Shown here piece by piece: positions 43,114 to 52,614 of a stretch of 64,000 nt of DNA (positions are counted from its first letter, which is position 1; every line of letters starts with the position of its first letter). The position numbers were made by a program, and so were the translations under genes. The stretch is from Methanomethylovorans sp937968035 (lineage in GTDB: Archaea > Halobacteriota > Methanosarcinia > Methanosarcinales > Methanosarcinaceae), in the NCBI RefSeq assembly GCF_036802725.1, contig NZ_DAIRVT010000005.1; one strand, written 5' to 3'. The notes under the pieces were generated by a model. The model searched no databases, was not told where the DNA came from, and was given only the letters and a program-made list of their open reading frames with translations.

Positions 43114-45940
43114 ATGGTAAAAGCAGTGTACGAACTGAACGAAGAACAGAAGAGAGATCTTGCATCTATTTTCGGAGAAGGGGTCAATTTCAAAAAGAAG
43201 GAAAGGCACTTTTACACTCATGATGTTGGGTCTTTGCCGCCTGTTGTAAAGACATTTCTTGGAAATACACAACCTGCGGCCATAGTAAAGATCAGGGACG
43301 AGGAACAGGCTGTAAAGCTCATGGAATTTGCCCGCAAATACGAAATAGCTATTGTGCCGCGGGCAGGTGCGTCTTCAGGCTACGGCGGTGTAATACCCAC
43401 TAAGGGAGGCATCATTGCGGATGTCACTCCCATGCGCAAGATCATAAGCATCGATAAAGAGAACATGAAGGTAACAGTGGGTGCAGGCATCGTATGGGAA
43501 AAACTGGAATCCAAGCTGAATAAGGAGGGGCTTGCAGCACAGGCTGTACCTTCCAGCGCAATGTCAGCCACAGTGGGCGGATGGCTTGCGCAGAACGGCC
43601 TGGGATACGGCAGCTATGAGTACGGCTGGTCCCAGGACACCATGGAAAGCGCCAGGGTAGTGCTTCCCAATGGGGAAATAAAAGACTTCAAAGGCGATGA
43701 GCTGCAGAAGATCGTAGGAACCATGGGTACATTGGGTATCATCACACAGGTCACTCTTAAAGTAAGGAAATTAGAAAAGACCGCAGCTATATCTGCAAAG
43801 TTCCCGGATGCCACCAGCATGCAGAAAGCCATCGAACTTGTCAGAGAGCGTAAAGTACCTCTCTGGTCTGTATCGTTCATCAACCCTGAATGGGCACAGA
43901 TGAAGAACAGGGCGCCTCCAAAGACACATTACGGAGAANNNNNNNNNNNNNNNNNNNNNNNNNNNNNNNNNNNNNNNNNNNNNNNNNNNNNNNNNNNNNN
44001 NNNNNNNNNNNNNNNNNNNNNNNNNNNNNNNNNNNNNNTGTTTCATGCCGCACTCAGAACTGTCCTTTAAGTTCAACATGGCATTTCCACTCGCTATCAG
44101 TATAGTGAAGATCGCAGAAGCTAACGGAGGACGCATCTACACATCCGGGCTGTACTTTGCGAAAAACGCTGACAAGGTTTTCGGGGATAAACTGACCAAG
44201 ATCCAGGAACTTAAAAAGCAGGTTGATCCAAAGGACATAATGAACCCTGAAACACTGACCGGAAAAACCCTGATGAAGACAGGACTTTCCATGGCAAAGA
44301 GCTTTGAGCCCCTGGCCCGTTTCGTAGGTAATCGCTCCAGTGTCGGTGCACATGAGTTCACCGACCAGAAAGGTATACCTGGTGATGTGCTATCCCATGC
44401 CTACACCTGTGCCCAGTGTGGTTACTGTGTGCGCGAGTGTGACCAGTACTACGGCAGGGGCTGGGAATCCCAGTCCCCCCGAGGAAAGTGGTTCTTCCTG
44501 AAAGAATACATCGCAGGCAGAGCGGAGCTGGATCAGGAACAGGTGGATACCTTCCTGGCCTGTACCACTTGTGAGATGTGTGACCATTACTGTCAGCTTG
44601 ACCTACCCATAGAGCGTTCCTGGATGACGCTTCGGGAGAATTTTGTCCAGAAGAAGAAGATGATGACCATCCCGCCATTTGAGATCATGGCACAGAGCCT
44701 TGAAAAGGAAAGGAACATCTGGGCCAATTACAGGAAGGACAGGGATGGCTGGCTGCCCAACGATATCCGTGCCAAGATAAAGGATAAGGCAGAGATAGCC
44801 TATTTTGCAGGATGCACGGCATCATTTGTGGAAAAGGATGTGGCTGTGGGTGCTGTACGCCTTCTTGACGAAGCAGGTATAGAGTTCACATACCTGGGCG
44901 ACAAAGAAGCATGCTGCGGAATCCCTATGCTTGTGGCCGGGAAATGGGATATCTTTGAGAAAATAATGAAGATGAACACTGCAAATATGCAGAAAAAGGG
45001 AGTGAAGACGGTTGTTACTTCATGTCCTGCCTGTCTGCTTATGTGGAGTACTCTCTATCCGCAGTGGGCCAAGAAGCTGGGTATGCGATATGACATTGAA
45101 GCAAAACATTATTCAGAAGTGCTGATGGATAAGCTGGATGTGCTGAAGCCGAAGTTCAAAGTCCCATTGAACAAGGTTGTCGCGTGGCATGATTCATGTC
45201 ACATTGGCAGGGCTGGATCAGGTGTGTATGAGCCACCCCGCGAATTGCTCAAGGCCATCCCAGGTGTGCAGTTCAGGGAAATGGAGCATAACAGAGAGAA
45301 AGCACTTTGTTGCGGTTCCGTGGTAACGCTTATCGATGAACCGAAGGTTGCAGGTAAGATAGGAAATGTGCGTCTGCAGGAGGCCGTTGCCCAGGATGCA
45401 GACATAATGGCCGCTCTCTGTCCATGCTGCATGGTGCAGTTCAGGATAGCAGCAAGGGATAACAATGTTAACCTGGAGATCCAGGACCTTGGTGCACTTG
45501 CAGCCCGCAGCCTGGGATATGACATTCCTGATACCACGAATGTTGCTCTTACCGCATGGGCAACATTCGACAAGATGATAGATCTCATGTTGCCTGAGAA
45601 CATGACCGAGATGATGGTGGAGCTGCTGCCTGATATGATAGAAGCGATGCCTTCATACATGCAGGCAATGATGAAGACGGTCAAATATGTACCAGGAATG
45701 GATGCGCTTATGAAACCCATGATGCCGAGGATGATGCCTTTGCTCATGCCCTCGTTGATGCCGAAGGTCATGCCAAAGATGCTCAAGGCAGTGGAAAAAA
45801 GAGTACCAATGCCGGATTATATGCTGGAGCAGATGCCTGACCTCATGCCTGCTGCAATGGCAAACCTGATGCCGAACATGCTTCCGCAGATCGCACCCAT
45901 GCTGACACCGAAGATGATAGAGTACATCAAGGCACATTGA
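43114..45940 (+). CDS. FAD-linked oxidase / 4Fe-4S CCG-domain fusion (lactate/glycolate dehydrogenase-like), interrupted by assembly gap
   Basis: One gene split by 100 N. Before the gap: 275 codons of an FAD_binding_4 domain (VPRAGASSGYGGVIPTKGG, AVPSSAMSATVGGWLAQNG). After it: the oxidase C-domain end (VDPKDIMNP), two 4Fe-4S sites (CAQCGYCVRECD, CTTCEMCDHYC) and two CCG domains (YFAGCTASF..EACCGIPM..SCPACLL; HDSCHIG..LCCGSV..CPCCM), then a methionine-rich tail of about 120 residues. The two sides are in different frames, as expected when gap length is a placeholder. GlcD/GlcF-type fusions oxidise 2-hydroxyacids and pass electrons to Fe-S acceptors. Substrate is not certain. Confidence 0.85.
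43939..44038. other. Assembly gap (100 N) inside the FAD/Fe-S oxidoreductase
   Basis: Exactly 100 N. The reading frame changes across it and part of the FAD-oxidase C-terminal domain is missing, so the true gap is probably some hundreds of bases. The flanks show no shared sequence. Confidence 0.95.
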
Positions 45941-45996
45941 AAGATGCAATGATGTAAATTGCATTTGGAAAAGGCAGGGGAAGAATAAATTCGAAT

Positions 45997-46028
45997 AGGC
46001 TTTAATTAAAAAGCCTGTTCTTTTTTGT
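45997..46028 (+). terminator. Intrinsic-type terminator after the FAD/Fe-S oxidoreductase
   Basis: aggcttt and aaagcct pair (7 bp, six-base loop) at 45997-46016, followed by gttcttttttg. Located 57 bases after the stop codon. Confidence 0.7.
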
Positions 46029-46177
46029 AGACGTGACTCCCTATTTCTTTGTAATATCAGATATAGATGCAATAAATTTGACTCCAACTATGCATACAGA
46101 TACCTAACATCTGATAGAATTACTTTGTACACCCCTTCTTAAAATTTACCTTATTTTTGAAGCTTTTAAACACCAAC

Positions 46178-46186
46178 ATATAAATA
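46178..46186 (+). promoter_or_regulatory. TATA box for the DUF1328 small membrane protein
   Basis: catataaatag lies about 55 bases before ATG 46239; an aaggag site (46225-46230) falls between. Positions agree with normal archaeal spacing. Confidence 0.55.
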
Positions 46187-46238
46187 GCCTGAATCTAATA
46201 TTTTATAAACGAGTAGGATTTTATAAGGAGTGGAGAAT

Positions 46239-46391
46239 ATGGACCTAATAGGATTAGCTGTTCTGTTCCTGATACTTGCCGTTGTTGCATATGTATTGGG
46301 AGCACGCGGAATTGCCGGAATGTCGATGCAGGTTGCCAAGTGGCTTGTGATCATCTTTATAATACTGGCAATAGTGACGTTCTTCCTGTAA
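46239..46391 (+). CDS. DUF1328-like small membrane protein
   Basis: A 50-residue protein beginning MDLIGLAVLFLILAVVAYV, too short for most ORF callers. It has two hydrophobic helices separated by LGARGIAGMSMQVAKW, the pattern of the DUF1328 (YtjA-like) family, in which a GxxGIAG turn joins two membrane helices. A TATA box and a well-spaced aaggag support expression. DUF1328 proteins are linked to envelope stress in bacteria but have no established function. Confidence 0.75.
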   Translation: MDLIGLAVLFLILAVVAYVLGARGIAGMSMQVAKWLVIIFIILAIVTFFL

Positions 46392-46581
46392 CAGATGCCA
46401 TAGAAGAGATACCTTAGCAGGATATCCCCTTCCATGAACAGTTCCGGGAATATACTACCAGAAAGTATCTTTAGATTATTTTTTGGAATATACCTTTTGA
46501 GGCTGTCTAATTAGAACTTCAGTTTAAAACCCATTCTTTTTTTCATTAACTCCACTCCTTTTTTTTGGGGGGGATTGGTAG

Positions 46582-46590
46582 CTATAAATA
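46582..46590 (+). promoter_or_regulatory. TATA box for the SRPBCC protein gene
   Basis: gctataaatac lies about 70 bases before ATG 46659 in a non-coding stretch; transcription would begin near 46613. Confidence 0.5.
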
Positions 46591-46658
46591 CCATAAATGA
46601 AAATGCACAGTAACAATTCCAACACAGAGCATAACTAATTGCAGGGGACTGGAAATAT

Positions 46659-47099
46659 ATGCACAAACTACATTTTTCAATCGTTATCAATAAGCAAAAA
46701 GAGCATGTTTGGAACACTATGCTCGATATAGATACCTATCGGCTATGGGCGGAAGTATTTGCTCCCGGTTCAAATTATGTCGGTGACTGGAGTCAAGGAA
46801 GCAAAATGCTTTTCAGGGCTTCTGATGAGATGTCAGGCATGGTGAGCCGAATAAAAGAAAACAAACCATATCAGTACCTCTCTATTGAGCACATTGGCAT
46901 TGTGCAGGATGGGAAAGAAGACACTTCAAGCAAAGCGGCGAAAGAATGGGCCGGAGCACTTGAAAATTACACATTTAAAGAAATAGACGGCACAACCGAG
47001 GTGTTGGTGGATATAGATATAGAGGACGAATACAAGGAGATGTTCCAGGAAATGTGGCCTAAAGCACTGCAAAAGCTCAAAGAACTGGCGGAGAAATAG
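46659..47099 (+). CDS. SRPBCC (START-like) domain protein
   Basis: 146 residues with the helix-grip fold pattern of SRPBCC proteins: N-terminal strand HKLHFSIVINKQKEHVWNTM, then LDIDTYRLWAEVFAPGSNY, WSQGSKMLFRA, YLSIEHIGIV, YTFKEIDGTTEVLVDIDI, and a long C-terminal helix (MFQEMWPKALQKLKELAEK). The group includes polyketide-cyclase-like and AHSA1-type proteins that bind hydrophobic ligands or act as co-chaperones. It stands alone with its own TATA box and a downstream hairpin. Confidence 0.8.
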   Translation: MHKLHFSIVINKQKEHVWNTMLDIDTYRLWAEVFAPGSNYVGDWSQGSKMLFRASDEMSGMVSRIKENKPYQYLSIEHIGIVQDGKEDTSSKAAKEWAGALENYTFKEIDGTTEVLVDIDIEDEYKEMFQEMWPKALQKLKELAEK

Positions 47100-47141
47100 A
47101 ACTTATCTGTTATAGTATCTGCTACGGAATAAGGCGATACT

Positions 47142-47180
47142 TAAGGAGGCTATCACATTAGCTCCTTAGATTTCTGTTCT
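47142..47180 (+). terminator. Terminator after the SRPBCC gene
   Basis: taagga-g-gcta pairs with tagc-tcctta around tcacat (10 pairs, one bulged G; 47142-47168), followed by gatttctgttct. Confidence 0.5.
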
Positions 47181-47221
47181 AATTAGATGATCTCCTTTTG
47201 CTGCCATAGAATCGCCGAATT

Positions 47222-47231
47222 ATTTAAATAT
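47222..47231 (+). promoter_or_regulatory. TATA box upstream of uvrA
   Basis: attatttaaatataatc gives a TATA box 106-115 bases before ATG 47337, implying a leader of roughly 80 bases. Confidence 0.45.
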
Positions 47232-47336
47232 AATCGAATGTGATGATATGCTATAAGATGGGGCACACGGACAAAATACCTTTGTCCCAGACGGCTTTTT
47301 TACGTTGAACCTAATCATAAAGAGACGTATCAGACC

Positions 47337-50177
47337 ATGTCTTTGAACAATATAATAATCAGAGGAGCTAAGGAGCACAACCTGAAGAACATAGACCTGA
47401 CACTGCCCAGAGATAAGCTCATTGTTATTACGGGACTCAGTGGTTCCGGTAAATCTTCCCTTGCTTTTGACACCATCTATGCCGAGGGACAGCGCAGGTA
47501 TGTTGAATCATTGTCAGCCTACGCCCGGCAGTTCCTTGGACTTATGGAGAAACCCGACGTAGAATATATAGAGGGGTTATCCCCGGCCATCTCCATCGAA
47601 CAGAAGACCACAAGCAAGAACCCCAGATCCACTGTGGGTACTGTTACCGAGATATATGATTACCTGAGGCTTTTGTACGCCCGAATAGGCATTCGCCACT
47701 GCCCTGATTGCGGAAGGATCATTGAACCCCAGAGCGTGGACCAGATCGTAGACAGCATAATGAACATCAAAGAAGGCTCAAAGGTCCATATTCTGGCTCC
47801 CCTGGTAAGAGAGAGAAAAGGAGAATACAAGAAGCTGCTTGCTGACCTGTTGGCAGATGGTTTTTCAAGGGTGCGTATTGACGGGGAGATCTACTCGCTT
47901 GAAGAAGCAAAGGACATTGAGCTTGGCAGATATAACAAACATAACATCGATATCGTTGTTGACAGGCTTGTCATAAAGGAAGGCATCCGGGAAAGACTTG
48001 CTGAAGACGTGGAAACTTCTCTCGCAAAGAGTGGAGGTACCATGACAATACAAATACTCGAAGGCGAAGAACTTACCTTCAGCGAGAAAATGGCCTGCCC
48101 GGAATGCGGCACAGGTTTTGAGGATCTGGAACCTTCAGCATTCTCATTTAACAGCCCCCAGGGAGCCTGCCCGGAATGTCACGGGCTGGGTACTTCAATG
48201 GAGTTCGACCCGGATCTGATCGTACCGGACAAAACCCTGAGCCTGCGGGAAGGCGCAGTGGAGCCCTGGAGCACAGCTGATGGTTATTACATGCAGTCAT
48301 TGGAATCCCTGGCAAAGCACATGGGATTTTCCATGGACACGCCATACGAGAAACTGCCTGAAAAGGTAAAACATGTGATAATGTATGGCACTCATGAGCA
48401 TATACCCTACATACATGTGGGCCGCACCGGAGGCATATGGCAGCACACTGGCAGATTCAAAGGAGTTATTGCCAATATATCAAAAACCTACGAGAACACA
48501 GAATCAGAGAACACGAAAGAAAAGATGACACGGTACATCAGTACCAAACCATGCCTGGTGTGCAATGGAAAACGACTGAAGCCTACAAGCCTTGCGGTCA
48601 CTATTGACGGAAAGAATATTATCGATATAACAGACATGTCCGTTGAGGAAACTCTGTACTTCTTCCAGAATGTGGAAACAAAGCTCAATGACAGGGAATA
48701 CACAATTGCCCGCCTGATATTGAAGGAGATTAAGGCAAGACTGGGGTTCCTTATGGATGTGGGCCTAGACTATCTCACACTGAGCAGGCCGGCAGCCACA
48801 CTATCTGGAGGAGAGGCACAGCGTATTCGCCTAGCCACACAGATAGGTTCCAGCCTCATGGGAGTGCTATATATTCTGGACGAGCCCAGCATAGGGCTGC
48901 ACCAGAGAGATAATCTGAGGCTTATCAATACACTGAAACACCTGCGCGACATAGGGAACACTGTCCTGGTGGTGGAGCATGACGAGGAAACTATAGAAAG
49001 CGCTGACCATGTTGTGGACATGGGGCCCGGGGCCGGTATCCACGGAGGCGATATAGTTGCAGAAGGCACCCCACAGCAGATCATAGAGAACAAGGACTCG
49101 CTCACAGGAAAATACATGAGCGGTGAACTTAGCATAGAGGTTCCGAAAAAACGGCGAAAACCCACCGGCAAGCTCACTCTTTACGGTGCCCGCGAGAACA
49201 ATCTCAAAGACCTGGATGTGGAATTCCCTCTTGGAATAATGGTATGTGTTACGGGCGTGTCGGGTTCCGGAAAAAGCACGCTTATCAATGAAACCCTTAA
49301 CAAAGTGCTGGCAAAGGAACTCAACCGGGCTAGGGAAAGACCAGGCAAATATGGATCGATCAGCGGACTGGAACAGGTAGATAAAGTGATCACGATCGAC
49401 CAGTCACCTATTGGCAGAACCCCGCGGTCCAATCCTGCTACTTACACCAACCTGTTCACACCCATAAGGGAATTGTTCTCCCAGACAAAACTTGCAAAAG
49501 CAAGGGGATATCAGGCCGGAAGGTTCAGCTTCAACATACGGGGAGGCAGATGTGAAGCGTGTTCCGGGGATGGTACCATCACCATAGAGATGAATTTCCT
49601 GCCTGACGTATACGTGCCTTGCGAAGTGTGCCATGGCAAGCGGTACAACCGTGAAACCCTCGAAGTCACTTATAAGGACCGCAACATAGCGGATGTGCTG
49701 GATATGACGGTGGAAGAGGCTTTAGAATTCTTTGAGAATGTACCGGCCATCCAGCGCAAGCTTCAGACCCTGTATGACGTGGGTCTGGGTTACATAAAAG
49801 TCGGACAATCCTCAACTACATTATCCGGTGGCGAAGCGCAGCGTGTCAAGCTTGCCACGGAACTTAGTAAACGTTCCACTGGCAAAACAGTGTATATTCT
49901 GGATGAACCCACAACCGGACTGCATTTCCATGACGTGAAGAAGCTACTGGAAGTACTGCAGCAACTGGTTGATAGCGGGAACACAGTTATAGTCATCGAA
50001 CATAACCTGGATGTCATTAAGACCTCTGACTGGATCATCGACCTTGGACCCGAAGGCGGGGAAAAAGGTGGACAAGTCATAGTCCAGGGAACACCCGAGA
50101 AAGTCGCACAAAATGAAATATCCTATACCGCTGAATTCCTCAGACGCATTCTGAACAAAAAGAAATTAGTCCAATGA
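47337..50177 (+). CDS. uvrA: Excinuclease ABC subunit A
   Basis: 946-residue damage-recognition ATPase of nucleotide excision repair. Two ABC units: Walker A GLSGSGKSSLAFDT and GVSGSGKSTLINET; signature LSGGEAQRIRLA and LSGGEAQRVKLA; Walker B LYILDEPSIGLH and YILDEPTTGLH. Zinc modules: CPDCGR, CPECGTGF..CPECHG and CEACSGDGTI..CEVCHGKRY. Length is normal for the family. uvrB and uvrC are not adjacent in this window. Start ATG 47337 (MSLNNIIIRGAKEHNLKNI). Confidence 0.97.
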   Translation: MSLNNIIIRGAKEHNLKNIDLTLPRDKLIVITGLSGSGKSSLAFDTIYAEGQRRYVESLSAYARQFLGLMEKPDVEYIEGLSPAISIEQKTTSKNPRSTVGTVTEIYDYLRLLYARIGIRHCPDCGRIIEPQSVDQIVDSIMNIKEGSKVHILAPLVRERKGEYKKLLADLLADGFSRVRIDGEIYSLEEAKDIELGRYNKHNIDIVVDRLVIKEGIRERLAEDVETSLAKSGGTMTIQILEGEELTFSEKMACPECGTGFEDLEPSAFSFNSPQGACPECHGLGTSMEFDPDLIVPDKTLSLREGAVEPWSTADGYYMQSLESLAKHMGFSMDTPYEKLPEKVKHVIMYGTHEHIPYIHVGRTGGIWQHTGRFKGVIANISKTYENTESENTKEKMTRYISTKPCLVCNGKRLKPTSLAVTIDGKNIIDITDMSVEETLYFFQNVETKLNDREYTIARLILKEIKARLGFLMDVGLDYLTLSRPAATLSGGEAQRIRLATQIGSSLMGVLYILDEPSIGLHQRDNLRLINTLKHLRDIGNTVLVVEHDEETIESADHVVDMGPGAGIHGGDIVAEGTPQQIIENKDSLTGKYMSGELSIEVPKKRRKPTGKLTLYGARENNLKDLDVEFPLGIMVCVTGVSGSGKSTLINETLNKVLAKELNRARERPGKYGSISGLEQVDKVITIDQSPIGRTPRSNPATYTNLFTPIRELFSQTKLAKARGYQAGRFSFNIRGGRCEACSGDGTITIEMNFLPDVYVPCEVCHGKRYNRETLEVTYKDRNIADVLDMTVEEALEFFENVPAIQRKLQTLYDVGLGYIKVGQSSTTLSGGEAQRVKLATELSKRSTGKTVYILDEPTTGLHFHDVKKLLEVLQQLVDSGNTVIVIEHNLDVIKTSDWIIDLGPEGGEKGGQVIVQGTPEKVAQNEISYTAEFLRRILNKKKLVQ

Positions 50178-50207
50178 TGCAGAAAGTGCCTTCGGATTTA
50201 GATATTA

Positions 50208-50307
50208 NNNNNNNNNNNNNNNNNNNNNNNNNNNNNNNNNNNNNNNNNNNNNNNNNNNNNNNNNNNNNNNNNNNNNNNNNNNNNNNNNNNNNNNNNNNNN
50301 NNNNNNN
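50208..50307. other. Assembly gap (100 N) beside hepT
   Basis: Exactly 100 N. It removes the last few codons of the HepT-like gene and separates it from uvrA. The flanks have no sequence in common. Confidence 0.95.
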
Positions 50308-50645
50308 ATCTCACCAAGCAAGGCTTTTATTTTCGGGACCAAAGGAGGGAGGTCCTCACATACGGTATCCCAGACAATTATCAAGTCTACACCGAAATAG
50401 CTGTGGATCAACCTGTCCCTCATGGTCGCCATTTCCCTCCATGGTATTCCCCGGTGTGCTTCCTTGAAAGACGATGGTACGTTTTTGGATGCTTCACCTA
50501 TGATCTCTATAGCTCTTATGACAGCATACTGGGTTTTTCTATCTTTGATGAAATCATCATATGAGTACCCGGCTGTGAATTCCTGAACATCCAGCATAGC
50601 ACAGAGAATATCGTCGATGTAATCTCCAGCTTCCCTCGAGCTCAT
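50308..50645 (-). CDS. hepT: HepT-like HEPN ribonuclease toxin (3' end lost in gap)
   Basis: About 112 residues are visible, nearly the whole family length. The HEPN catalytic motif RX4HXY is seen as RDRLIHSY, with GEASKNVPSSF and HRGIPWREMATM before it and YFGVDLIIVWDTV after it, all typical of DUF86/HepT. In the type VII HepT/MntA system the toxin cleaves RNA and is silenced when the antitoxin adds AMP groups to the Tyr of this motif. The start ATG 50645 overlaps the antitoxin stop by four bases, so the antitoxin is made first. Confidence 0.85.
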
Positions 50646-50962
50646 ATCTGTACCACCTCTGCAAGAATATGTTTACCTATCCTGGGTTTCAGAGCATTTT
50701 TCGACACAAGATCGATTTTCACACCGAGATATTCAGATAACTCAATTTCAAGTCTTGCATAACCCAGCAGACCTATGGGTTCACTGAACTCCACAAGAAT
50801 ATCCAGATCACTTCCCGTACTTTGCTCACCACGAACATAGGATCCAAAAACCCCTAAGTATTTGATAGGATATTTTTTTTGTAGTGTGGGCAACAATTCA
50901 CGCAACTGCTGGATGTACGTTCCCACTTTTGCTGGATCGGATATATTTTGATTCATAGGCAT
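50642..50962 (-). CDS. mntA: MntA-like nucleotidyltransferase antitoxin
   Basis: 106-residue minimal nucleotidyltransferase. The motif GVFGSYVRGEQSTGSDLDIL carries GSx10DxD, the metal-binding site, with a third carboxylate likely in KIDLVSK. It is the usual partner of HepT and is thought to inactivate it by polyadenylylation. Start ATG 50962 (MPMNQNIS) or two codons later. It overlaps hepT by four bases and has no other genes in its unit. Confidence 0.87.
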   Translation of the reverse strand: MPMNQNISDPAKVGTYIQQLRELLPTLQKKYPIKYLGVFGSYVRGEQSTGSDLDILVEFSEPIGLLGYARLEIELSEYLGVKIDLVSKNALKPRIGKHILAEVVQI

Positions 50963-51133
50963 TCACCGTAAGCAGTAACCATTTTTATGAACTCCACCCT
51001 TATTTATGTTTCACTCTTCACTACATCACAACTTAAATTTTAAGAAGTTAGGAAAAATATAACGGCAGTGAGTTCACTACCAAATATGATCATTTAGATA
51101 TAAACTAAAAAAATTATTACTATAGAGAAGAGA

Positions 51134-52471
51134 TTATCTTCTCTTCAGCTTCTCAACAACAGCTTCAACCTGTTCAACTGCTGTTCCTATATATCTATCC
51201 GGATCTACTAGGCTGTTAATATCCTCTTCAGTAAGGTAATTCGCAACATCAGTTTTTGACAGCAAGACTTCCTTGAAGTGCTTTCCTGTTTCATGGGCTT
51301 CCATGGCACTGGAACGTACGATCTCATGGGCTTCCTGACGACCGACACCGCGTTTTGCAAGTTCTATCATCACAGCCTCGCCCATGTTCAGACCCCTGAG
51401 CAGGTTGAGGTTACGGCGGATGTTCTCCGGATAGAACCTGAGGTTCTCTATAACACCTATACCCAGTTTGATAATATGGTCTGTGAGCACACATGCTTCC
51501 GGGAATACGATCCTTTCACATGAGGAATTGGTGAGATCACGTTCATCCCATAGGGTATTGTTCAAAAGTTCAGGTTCCACCATGGCACGTACGATCCTTG
51601 CAAGACCACATATCTGTTCGGATTTGATGGGATTGCGCTTGTGAGGCATTGTGGAGGATCCTACCTGTTTTTTCCTGAAGCTCTCCTCTACTTCAGCGAT
51701 CTCCGTTCTTTGGAGGGAACGTATCTCTACGCCTATTTTATCAAGAGTTGTTACAGTGTTGGCCATCCACATGACAAATTCAGCATGCCTGTCACGCTGT
51801 ATGATCTGGTTGGACACGTCCACAGAACCTATCTCAAGATATTGCATCACACGTTTCTGTATCTCTATTCCATCCTTGCCAAAAGCTGCCTGAGTACCTA
51901 CGGCACCGGTCATCTGCCCTACCAGCAGCCGAGGTTTAAGCTGTTCCAGACGTTCGATATGACGTGCAACTTCAGAAGCCCAGATTGCAAATCTCAGGCC
52001 ATATGTTGTAGGCACACCTATCTGTCCGTGTGTCCTTGCCGCACATACTGTATGCTTGTGAGCCTCAGCCTGCATGAGCAACACATCCAACAGCCTGTGC
52101 ATTTTGTCTTCCAGGATCTGTACAGCTTCCTTTAACTGAAGACCCGTGGCAGTATCAAGGATGTCATTGGAAGTGGCACCGAAATGTACCCATTTACCGG
52201 CATCTCCCTGACATTTTTCTGATATACCGATCACCACGGCCATCATATCATGGTGGATCTCATCCTCTATCTCCTTCACACGATCCAGCTCTACAAGACC
52301 TGTACTGGCAGATATGATATCGGCAGCTTTCTTAGGGATCAGACCTATATCTGCTTCAGCTTTAGCAAGTGCGGCTTCTACCATCATCAGTTTATGAAGG
52401 CGGTTGTCTTCGCTCCAGACAAATTTCATCTCTTCTGTACCGTAACGATATTCAATTGGGTGAATGGCCAT
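51134..52471 (-). CDS. purB: Adenylosuccinate lyase
   Basis: 445-residue fumarase/aspartase-superfamily lyase acting twice in purine synthesis: on SAICAR and on adenylosuccinate. Signature GSSTMPHKRNPIKSEQ is intact; KWVHFGATSNDILDTATG and ARTHGQIGVPTTYG supply catalytic Ser/Thr and His residues. Length is normal. ATG 52471 starts MAIHPIEYRYG. Single gene; it is followed downstream by the toxin-antitoxin pair on the same strand but 170 bases away. Confidence 0.96.
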   Translation of the reverse strand: MAIHPIEYRYGTEEMKFVWSEDNRLHKLMMVEAALAKAEADIGLIPKKAADIISASTGLVELDRVKEIEDEIHHDMMAVVIGISEKCQGDAGKWVHFGATSNDILDTATGLQLKEAVQILEDKMHRLLDVLLMQAEAHKHTVCAARTHGQIGVPTTYGLRFAIWASEVARHIERLEQLKPRLLVGQMTGAVGTQAAFGKDGIEIQKRVMQYLEIGSVDVSNQIIQRDRHAEFVMWMANTVTTLDKIGVEIRSLQRTEIAEVEESFRKKQVGSSTMPHKRNPIKSEQICGLARIVRAMVEPELLNNTLWDERDLTNSSCERIVFPEACVLTDHIIKLGIGVIENLRFYPENIRRNLNLLRGLNMGEAVMIELAKRGVGRQEAHEIVRSSAMEAHETGKHFKEVLLSKTDVANYLTEEDINSLVDPDRYIGTAVEQVEAVVEKLKRR

Positions 52472-52614
52472 CTATAGATTCTCCTGAAGTTGTTTTCACG
52501 GTCTCTCTGACGTATAGTAAGTCTGAATCAATAAATATGCTTTGAGTGGCAATCACTCTGCAATTAATAGAGGTCTGAAAAAAAGACAATGGCAGACCTA
52601 TAAGTCTTCTGCCA

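Noticed and set aside
50174..50467. Plus-strand frame running through the N gap
   Set aside because: It exists only because N is translated as unknown; the real genes there are uvrA (+) and hepT (-).
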